NCBI GenBank assembly: GCA_028696285.1
Contig: JAQVHJ010000203.1
Span: forward strand, 1-5,144
Source: a bacterium
GTDB taxonomy: Bacteria; AUK180; JAQVHJ01
DNA length: 5,144 bases
Reading direction: 5' to 3'
Shown piece by piece: positions 1 to 5,144 of the stretch. Below the pieces are notes generated by a model. That model was not told the DNA's origin, did no database searches, and saw only the letters and a program-made list of their open reading frames with translations. A program made the position numbers and the translations under genes. How positions within the stretch are numbered: position 1 is the stretch's first letter; each line of letters begins with the position of its first letter.

Positions 1-1040
1 ATCTTACATGTGAAAATAGAGGAAATACTTCAGCGGGTGATTATACAGAATTTGAGTTAACATTCAAATACAATAACTCAGGATATCCGGAAGAATATAA
101 GCACATTTTTAAACAGAAAAAGAATCTCCTTTTCTATGATACTTACATTTCTGAACCGGGGAAGGATGCTCCTGATGAAAATGATATATTTAATGAATCG
201 TCCGATGTCATCTCGGGAGGAATGATTTCATTATCGTCAGAATTTATCGAGTTCGATGGCTCAACCAAGTCAGGCAATACTTCAGGATTGATATCATTAA
301 TATTTAATGAACTGCCTGAATCTGTTTATGGAGTTTATAAGGAAGATGTAATTGTAAAGGAAGATGCAAATGTCGGGATATTTATTCCCGGTTTCTTTAA
401 TCAGCAGGCAAAACTTCTCGGGTTATTTTCCGAATCAATCAGTTGGATAGATATATTTGACAGAAATACAATTTTCTATCATGATAAGGAACTAAGAGAT
501 TACAATATGATCATTCTTCCATCTGCTTCTTTAATGGGTATTGAAAACGACATTGAACTTAAATATGATCTTGAAAAGTTCGTAGAAAATGGCGGGGTAT
601 TGGTTTGCTTCTCACAGCAGCATGGTTATGAGTTCAGTGCATTACCCGGCGGAGAGGTATCGGGTATGGGCTGGAGAGAAGACCAGGCATGCCATACATA
701 TTCGGTGTATTTGGAAGAATATCACCCGGTACTTTCCAGTTTGACGAATTCACTTGTGAACTGTAATGTCGACGGGTATTTCACGTCATATCCCGAAAAC
801 TCAAAGATACTCCTCCGCCGTGTCAAGAATGGCTATCCTGCGATGATAATGTATCCATACGGGAATGGTTATGTAATCGCTTCTACACTATACACAGACT
901 GGAGTTATGATAACTTTACATTAAGCAGGGAAGAAAAGAATATTTACCGTGACGTTATATCCTGGGCGAAGAAGGAATTAGTAAGAGTGAAGAATACAAA
1001 TATAAAAGCAGAAGGTTATAACCTATGCCTATATTTTTGA
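1..1040 (+). CDS. Glutamine-amidotransferase-like (ThuA-like) domain protein, 5' partial, probably 3' truncated
   Basis: The frame is open from the first full codon at base 3 to the TGA at 1038-1040 (345 residues), so the true start lies upstream; the ATG at 222 is internal. Residues 5-20 (NRGNTSAGDYTEFEL) resemble a beta-sandwich of the CARDB kind. From about residue 120 to 330 the pattern fits a class I glutamine-amidotransferase/ThuA-like fold: a strand ending MIILPSASLMG, a helix then ENGGVLVCFSQQHG, and a late YPYGNGYVIASTLYTDW. Cys202 (codon 606-608), Gln206 and Gly216-Gly217 match the spacing of the GxCxGxQ...GG nucleophile region, but the flanking glycines are replaced and no HxE dyad is visible, so amidotransferase activity is doubtful. 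A role in binding or scaffolding within a large exported protein is inferred. The ending (EGYNLCLYF) looks like the first strand of another beta-sandwich domain cut short, exactly where composition turns AT-rich. The fold is moderately sure; the function is unknown. Confidence 0.8.
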   Translation, partial: LTCENRGNTSAGDYTEFELTFKYNNSGYPEEYKHIFKQKKNLLFYDTYISEPGKDAPDENDIFNESSDVISGGMISLSSEFIEFDGSTKSGNTSGLISLIFNELPESVYGVYKEDVIVKEDANVGIFIPGFFNQQAKLLGLFSESISWIDIFDRNTIFYHDKELRDYNMIILPSASLMGIENDIELKYDLEKFVENGGVLVCFSQQHGYEFSALPGGEVSGMGWREDQACHTYSVYLEEYHPVLSSLTNSLVNCNVDGYFTSYPENSKILLRRVKNGYPAMIMYPYGNGYVIASTLYTDWSYDNFTLSREEKNIYRDVISWAKKELVRVKNTNIKAEGYNLCLYF

Positions 1041-1060
1041 AAAATATAATGAATTTATCA

Positions 1061-1089
1061 TTTACTTATAATGTTTTTTCTGTTATAAT
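1061..1089 (+). promoter_or_regulatory. Candidate sigma-70-type promoter with extended -10
   Basis: A -35-like TTTACT (1061-1066; 4 of 6 matches to TTGACA) is followed after 17 bases by a perfect TATAAT (1084-1089), preceded by TG one base upstream (1081-1082) as in extended -10 promoters. Transcription would start near 1096 and could serve the two-gene operon starting at 1302, leaving a leader of about 200 bases. In DNA this AT-rich such matches arise by chance, so support rests on the ideal spacing, the extended -10 and the position between genes. Confidence 0.4.
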
Positions 1090-1124
1090 TATAATTGTTC
1101 AATTTTTTAATATAGTTAAAAAGG

Positions 1125-1277
1125 GTGAAAATAATCCATGGTAGGAAAAGAAATCCTGAACAACAGAATCTTGAAATCAGAAATCAAAAAAAGGTTAAAG
1201 CAAAAAGACTATTTGTGCTTTGCAAAGAAGGTACAAGATTTGAAATTGGTAAGATTTTAATAAATGAAAAAATATAA
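1125..1277 (+). CDS. Doubtful small ORF (50 aa, GTG start) in the spacer
   Basis: A GTG-initiated frame at 1125 encodes a very basic 50-residue peptide (for example KAKRLFVLCKEGTRFEIGKI in its second half) and ends at TAA 1275-1277. It has no clear ribosome site. An overlapping alternative in another frame starts at ATG 1138 behind AAGGGTG (1121-1127, about 10 bases away) and encodes 40 residues ending at TAA 1258-1260; the two cannot both be ordinary genes. The 50-residue frame is the same frame as the gene at 1302, separated from it by one stop, and the DNA here is somewhat less AT-rich than its surroundings (about 30% G+C in line 1141-1200). It may be a remnant of an older coding sequence, a leader peptide, or chance. 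The remaining spacer shows no RNA gene or convincing terminator. Confidence 0.2.
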   Translation: MKIIHGRKRNPEQQNLEIRNQKKVKAKRLFVLCKEGTRFEIGKILINEKI

Positions 1278-1285
1278 AAAACAAA

Positions 1286-1291
1286 AAGGAG
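1286..1291 (+). promoter_or_regulatory. Ribosome binding site for the gene at 1302
   Basis: AAGGAG lies 10 bases upstream of ATG 1302. It supports this start over any in-frame codon further upstream, since a TAA stops the frame at 1275-1277. Confidence 0.65.
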
Positions 1292-1301
1292 AAGAAAAAA
1301 G

Positions 1302-2549
1302 ATGAAATTGTTCATTGCTAATCCTAAAGAAAAAAAAGGTTCTAATCTGGATCTTATATTTTTAGTGAAAATTATCATTATTTTTTGTATAATTTATATT
1401 ATTTCGAATATAGATGTTTATGCAATAAATTGCAAGCTATTAAAAAAAGAGCAAAGAAATCCATTTCAAATTGATGTCCTTTCAACAATTGATAACAAAT
1501 ATTACTTTAATGAACATACACTGGAATTAAATAAAAACCATAAAGAAATTATATTCCAAATAAAGAAGAATGAATATAAAAAAAATTATTATAAGACATT
1601 TAAATCTGAATCAGGAGATTATTTTTTAGTCTGTTATATAAATTATAAAGTTAATAATGTCAAATTCCAAGAAAAAATTGCAGACCGTCAAAAATTAACT
1701 TTTGATGATTTAGAACCATTAAATGGAGAATTAATATTTTTTAATAAAGATTTAGAAATTGAAATAAGTGAAAAAATCAATTTTGTGTTTTTGAAAAATA
1801 CAATTTTTAAAAAATTCTTTTTTTCTTTTTTAAATAATTTTCACATAACCAGCGGAGTATTTTTTGATAATAATCTTGATATTATTGTCTTTTCAATAAA
1901 AAATAACATATTATTATATTCGCTAAAGGAAAAAAGATTTAAATTGCTTAATTGTAATTTTTTTCTTTCAAACGTTATTTTTAGAAAAAATGAGTATTTT
2001 ATCTTTACAAAATATCATCTGATGAAAGTAAATTATCCTTTTGAAATTGTAAAAACATTAGAGGGAAAATTCTTTGTTTGTGATAGAGGAATTGTACAAA
2101 TAGTTCCTTTAGATAATGATTCAAAAATTGTTGATAAGATATATCTATATGCAGATTCACTTGATTCAAAACATGAAATTGATATAAAAGAATATCAATT
2201 TTTAAATAATAATCTTGATATAAGAGGTGACTCTATTTGTTTATGGAAATATGAAGATAATAAATCAATAAAAATTTATGAGATTACATATAATAATGAA
2301 ATAAAATTGATTAATGAAACTAATAATGTGAGAATAATAAATTGTGTAAAAAATAAATCAAATGATTTATATTTTCTTTCATATTATGATAAAGGAAAAA
2401 GGAAATATGAATTTATACTATTTAGTAATACAAATGGTCTTGTTTATAAAGAATCTATTTCAAATGGAATCTACCGATTAAAAGAATTTTCAGGACAAAA
2501 TTTGATAATATTCGATATAAGAGAAGAATTTATTTACAAAATATTTTAG
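1302..2549 (+). CDS. Unrecognised exported or membrane-anchored protein, 415 aa
   Basis: I do not recognise this protein. It opens with a short polar stretch (residues 1-17, basic at KEKK), then one hydrophobic segment of about residues 18-34 (rich in Ile/Phe), followed by VYA at 39-41, a possible signal peptidase I site. It is therefore probably exported, or anchored by its N-terminus with the body outside the cytoplasm. The body is rich in Lys, Asn, Ile, Phe and Tyr and alternates short hydrophobic strands with polar turns (for example NNLDIIVFSIKNN, NNLDIRGDSICLWKYED, IKIYEITYNNEIKLI). That strand-turn rhythm recalls a beta-propeller or other all-beta fold, but no family signature is visible. 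Codons are strongly AT-biased (about 15-20% G+C in sampled lines), far from the flanking gene at the left. The stop is 14 bases before the next start, so it is very likely co-transcribed with the M23-like gene and may work with it. An A8 run lies at codons 10-12. Confidence 0.8.
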   Translation: MKLFIANPKEKKGSNLDLIFLVKIIIIFCIIYIISNIDVYAINCKLLKKEQRNPFQIDVLSTIDNKYYFNEHTLELNKNHKEIIFQIKKNEYKKNYYKTFKSESGDYFLVCYINYKVNNVKFQEKIADRQKLTFDDLEPLNGELIFFNKDLEIEISEKINFVFLKNTIFKKFFFSFLNNFHITSGVFFDNNLDIIVFSIKNNILLYSLKEKRFKLLNCNFFLSNVIFRKNEYFIFTKYHLMKVNYPFEIVKTLEGKFFVCDRGIVQIVPLDNDSKIVDKIYLYADSLDSKHEIDIKEYQFLNNNLDIRGDSICLWKYEDNKSIKIYEITYNNEIKLINETNNVRIINCVKNKSNDLYFLSYYDKGKRKYEFILFSNTNGLVYKESISNGIYRLKEFSGQNLIIFDIREEFIYKIF

Positions 2550-2555
2550 AAGGAG
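2550..2555 (+). promoter_or_regulatory. Ribosome binding site for the M23-like gene
   Basis: AAGGAG begins immediately after the upstream TAG (2547-2549) and sits 8 bases before ATG 2564. It fixes this start, which also gives a well-formed signal peptide. Confidence 0.8.
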
Positions 2556-2563
2556 AGTTAGAA

Positions 2564-5144
2564 ATGAAGAAAATATTTATTGTAATATTATTTTTACTTT
2601 CATTGTATTTATATCCCTTTTCAGAATTTGAATTACAAGAATGGCCCTTTCAAGTAAACTTTTTTGAAAGAAATAGTAATGGAGATATAATATTAGATAA
2701 TGATAATAAACCAATTTTAAAAACGATAAAGTATCCTCCTCTATTTTCATTTCCGAACAACATTCATTGCAGAAAGAGAATAATAAATGCATTTATTGGT
2801 AGTTATTATTTACATAGGGGTTTTGATTTAGAAGGAAAAACTCTTCCCTATGGAGAAATTGTTCAACAATACTCTCTCTATATATTTGATTATATTAGAA
2901 ATCCTTATAATGAGATAGAAAATTCAAATTTGGAAAATAGATTATACATATTAGAATTCGATACAGATGGTGTTGAATTATCTTTTAAAAATCCTGATGA
3001 TTTTATTGTTAATGAGAATATTAAAACAATTGTTTTTGGACATATAACTGCCGATACTCTTTTTGAAATTATGAATACCGAAAATAGAGATTATATATAT
3101 CCTGAAGAATATTTCACCTATTTAATGAATTACTATAATACAGCAGAATATCCAACTCATCTTCATATTGAAATTCTTAATAAAAAATTTACCGGCATGC
3201 AAGGGGAATTCCCGAAATTTGATTCTAACTATAAAATAGAAACGGGATATAATTTTAAAAATATATTTAGTGAAAACATCTCTGTTGATATAAAAAGTGA
3301 CATATTATTTGCTCCCCACAACTTTCCTTATGGAAAACGAAATTTTAATAATTATCAAAAGTATAATGGTCACTATATCGTTCATGAAAATGTAGATATC
3401 GTGTGTAAACTCGAATCTCATTCTAAGTTTGACTATAATGATATATTATTTGACTTTACGAACAAAGCTGATTCCAGTGTATATTCAGCTGGGTATTTAA
3501 TTAATAAAGTAAATAAACACAATGATACGTTTAATAATTTAAATAAATTTAATTATAAACTGTTTGATATTAAATATCCATTTTCTAAAATAGAAAATGC
3601 ATGGTCTGCGTTTAGTAAAAAAGAGATAGAAGGATTGAATGATATCCCAGTTTCTTTTACTATGTCGAATCCTCAAAATGAAAATAGCTTTTTGTTTTTC
3701 ATTTATGATTATATTGCAATGGAACAAAATAATCGTTTTGAGCCTGAATCTTATTTGATTTTATCAAATCAATGTGATAAAAAGATTGAAACAAATGCAT
3801 TTCAAAATGTTGGAGAGAATTCCTGGCAAACAAGTGTTCGAGTTGGTGAGAATGATTTAGATGAATGGCCGACAGATTATACATCTGATGAATGGGAAAG
3901 GACGAAGAGCGGTGATAAGAATGCAAGATATAACGGAGAGGCAAAGTATCCTGATGGTTATTATGGTATTTTTATTGATGCGGAAACATGGCCGGGTAAA
4001 CATGAGCAATTATCGTATTTTGATTTAAGGGATAAAGATCAAGAACTTGCTAATGATTTCCTTGTTATTGTAGATAATTTTCTTCCATATCTTGAAGAGG
4101 TTAAGGTTTATCAGAGTGGATTGAAATATCACGGGAAATATGTTTTGGATGAAGTAACAGAGGATTATGTAACATTGAAAAAGGAATTTTATTCATTTGA
4201 ATCATTTACAAGAGGAAGTATTTTAATAGAGCTCCATTTCAGTGAGGAGATGTCAACCGAAAAATTGCCGGAGATTTTATTTAAAAGCGCGGGGCTCGAT
4301 GATATTTTAATAAACGCGGAAAACGGTTCCTGGTCAGATACCGGGAAATGTTTTAAGGTAACCGCTTCGATTCCCAAAATCAATTCAGGCTTCGGCACAA
4401 CTTTAACAATGGTGGTTAGAGCTTATGATTTAGCTGGGAATAAACTTGATATGGATCCGGGGACAGTAGGTTATTATGAAAAGGTATATGATGATGTGAA
4501 CAACAAGGTTTATTTTATTCCAAAGAATTATGAACAGATATTTGACGATGGTTATGATGCAAATCATGGTATATTTATTTTTGATTCCGGTTCCGGTGAT
4601 TATGAAGATTCAGACGGTGATGGCATGCCTGATGGCTGGGAGATCGCTAATGATCTAAATCCCGGTGATCCTTCAGATGCTTTAGTAGATAACGATTCCG
4701 ACACATTGAATAATATAGATGAATATTTATATGACACCGATCCAAATAATTCAGACACTGACAGTGATAGAATGCCGGATGGCTGGGAAACTGAATATTT
4801 TCTTGAACCCTTAACTGATGACGGCATGAACGATTCAGACGGAGATGGATTGAGTAATTATGATGAGTATTTAATTGGAGCAGATCCAACTAATTCTGAT
4901 TCAGACGGAGACGGAATGCCTGATGGCTGGGAAGTTAAGAATAAATTGAATCCTAAATTTGATGATTCTGATTTAGATATGGATAATGACGGTTTGACAA
5001 ACTATCAAGAATATATTGCAAAAACCGATCCAAATAATCCCGATACGGATGGAGATGGTTATTTGGACGGGGAAGAGGTTAAAATAATTAAATCGGATCC
5101 GTTAAATCCTCTTGATCCCGAGAGTAAAGTTTTGCTTTTTGCGA
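2564..5144 (+). CDS. Exported M23-peptidase-like protein with Ig-like and TSP3 repeats, 3' partial
   Basis: The frame is open from ATG 2564 to the window end (860 full codons, no stop). Residues 1-20 form a signal peptide (MKK, then a hydrophobic core, possible cleavage near PFS at 18-20). Residues 80-205 carry the marks of an M23 (LytM/lysostaphin-type) zinc metallopeptidase: HRGFD with His84 and Asp88, FGH with His160 in the place of the usual Y-x-H-L, and THLHIEI with His199 and His201. In the family these residues bind zinc or catalyse cleavage of peptidoglycan cross-bridges. The usual glycine-rich GNTG segment before HLH is missing and the spacings are long, so substrate or activity may differ. 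Residues about 210-410 are undefined. About 455-510 look Ig-like (DGYYGIFIDAET, then VDNFLP at 503-508). About 545-640 resemble a bacterial Ig-like domain (FSEEM 559-563, AYDLAGN 620-626). From 682 onward come acidic TSP3 repeats. Composition changes sharply near residue 405. It is the second gene of an apparent operon. The M23 assignment is from motifs only. Confidence 0.85.
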   Translation, partial: MKKIFIVILFLLSLYLYPFSEFELQEWPFQVNFFERNSNGDIILDNDNKPILKTIKYPPLFSFPNNIHCRKRIINAFIGSYYLHRGFDLEGKTLPYGEIVQQYSLYIFDYIRNPYNEIENSNLENRLYILEFDTDGVELSFKNPDDFIVNENIKTIVFGHITADTLFEIMNTENRDYIYPEEYFTYLMNYYNTAEYPTHLHIEILNKKFTGMQGEFPKFDSNYKIETGYNFKNIFSENISVDIKSDILFAPHNFPYGKRNFNNYQKYNGHYIVHENVDIVCKLESHSKFDYNDILFDFTNKADSSVYSAGYLINKVNKHNDTFNNLNKFNYKLFDIKYPFSKIENAWSAFSKKEIEGLNDIPVSFTMSNPQNENSFLFFIYDYIAMEQNNRFEPESYLILSNQCDKKIETNAFQNVGENSWQTSVRVGENDLDEWPTDYTSDEWERTKSGDKNARYNGEAKYPDGYYGIFIDAETWPGKHEQLSYFDLRDKDQELANDFLVIVDNFLPYLEEVKVYQSGLKYHGKYVLDEVTEDYVTLKKEFYSFESFTRGSILIELHFSEEMSTEKLPEILFKSAGLDDILINAENGSWSDTGKCFKVTASIPKINSGFGTTLTMVVRAYDLAGNKLDMDPGTVGYYEKVYDDVNNKVYFIPKNYEQIFDDGYDANHGIFIFDSGSGDYEDSDGDGMPDGWEIANDLNPGDPSDALVDNDSDTLNNIDEYLYDTDPNNSDTDSDRMPDGWETEYFLEPLTDDGMNDSDGDGLSNYDEYLIGADPTNSDSDGDGMPDGWEVKNKLNPKFDDSDLDMDNDGLTNYQEYIAKTDPNNPDTDGDGYLDGEEVKIIKSDPLNPLDPESKVLLFA
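4607..5101 (+). repeat. Tandem TSP3-type calcium-binding repeats (48-49-residue period)
   Basis: Within the M23-like protein two acidic motifs alternate. Type A (DSDGDGMPDGWE) occurs at residues 682, 731, 779 and, modified to DTDGDGYLDGEE, at 827. Type B (DxDxDGL..Y.EY followed by a (T/A)DP) has its Leu at 715, 763 and 811. The period is 49, 48 and 48 residues for A and 48 and 48 for B. In thrombospondin type 3 repeats such DxDxDG loops bind calcium and form a rigid stalk between domains or to the cell surface; that role is inferred here. Similarity is also seen at the DNA level (GATGGCTGGGA in three copies, GATCCAAATAAT in two), pointing to recent duplication or homogenisation. The second A copy has Arg736 in place of a loop glycine. 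The array may continue past the window. Confidence 0.85.

Larger units (their letters stand above)
1031..3770. other. AT-rich compositional block (possible acquired cassette), approximate edges
   Basis: Hand counts of single 60-base lines give G+C of about 48% (781-840) and 35% (961-1020) to the left, then 18% (1021-1140), 15% (1741-1800), 20% (2401-2460), 32% (2821-2880) and 15% (3541-3600) inside, rising to 27% (3721-3780), 35% (3781-3840), 38% (3841-3900) and 43% (3901-3960) to the right. The left edge coincides with the end of the truncated first gene; the right edge falls inside the M23-like gene. No terminal repeats, integrase or transposase were found, so the mechanism is unknown, and the block may instead reflect domain-specific composition. 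Confidence 0.5.

Noticed and set aside
222..1040. ATG 222 as the true start of the first gene
   Set aside because: The same frame is open back to base 3 with protein-like, beta-sandwich-like sequence, so the start is outside the window.
1013..1040. Rho-independent terminator for the first gene
   Set aside because: The palindrome leaves no proper loop and the T-run after it is short and separated, so no convincing stem-loop with a T-tract exists.
1015..1070. Simple frameshift rejoining the first gene to downstream sequence
   Set aside because: The other two frames meet stops within about 20 codons and show no domain-like sequence, so a single indel would not restore a longer protein.
1184..1378. 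Minus-strand 64-residue hydrophobic ORF
   Set aside because: Its Phe/Leu-rich sequence is what poly-A and Lys/Ile codons on the + strand give when read in reverse; it overlaps the well-supported start at 1302 and its ribosome site.
2577..4889. Open frames on the minus strand within the M23/TSP3 gene (2577-2792, 3539-3727, 3699-3944, 4189-4398, 4600-4827, 4647-4889)
   Set aside because: They lie opposite a continuous + strand frame with clear domains. Their products (Ser- or His-rich strings) mirror the acidic repeats and AT-rich codons, and none has a convincing start context.
4607..5101. CRISPR-like or mobile direct repeats
   Set aside because: The repetition is explained by in-frame protein repeats with a 48-49-codon period; there are no constant repeats with unique spacers.

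Overview
The window carries three protein-coding genes, all on the + strand, two of them cut by the window edges. No rRNA, tRNA, CRISPR array or transposase was seen. The organism is probably an uncultured or poorly sampled Gram-negative bacterium: the DNA is AT-rich, the ribosome sites are AAGGAG type, and the proteins are large and exported, with Ig-like and calcium-binding repeat domains. No marker fixes the phylum.

Bases 1-1040 hold the 3' end of a gene whose product has a short beta-sandwich-like remnant (CARDB-like flavour) followed by a class I glutamine-amidotransferase-like (ThuA-like) domain. It stops abruptly at a TGA a few bases after composition drops from about 35-48% G+C to about 18% in single 60-base lines. 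Bases 1041-1301 are a very AT-rich spacer with a plausible promoter and two mutually exclusive tiny ORFs that are only weakly supported.

Bases 1302-2549 encode an unrecognised 415-residue protein with one N-terminal membrane or signal segment and a strand-rich, Lys/Asn/Ile/Phe-rich body. Fourteen bases later, behind a strong ribosome site, a large gene begins at 2564 and is still open at the window end (860 complete codons). Its product has a signal peptide, a diverged M23 metallopeptidase domain (HxxxD, a central GH, and HLH), a long undefined section, Ig-like segments, and an array of bacterial thrombospondin type 3 (TSP3) calcium-binding repeats with a 48-49-residue period.

The two complete starts (1302 and 2564) look like one operon encoding exported proteins that act in the envelope or outside the cell. 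The main structural oddity is that the AT-rich block from about 1031 to about 3770 is flanked by more G+C-rich coding DNA on both sides, and its right edge lies inside the M23/TSP3 gene. This suggests a mosaic locus: an AT-rich cassette has truncated the upstream gene and supplied a new N-terminal half to the downstream one. The origin of the cassette and the function of the pair are inference.
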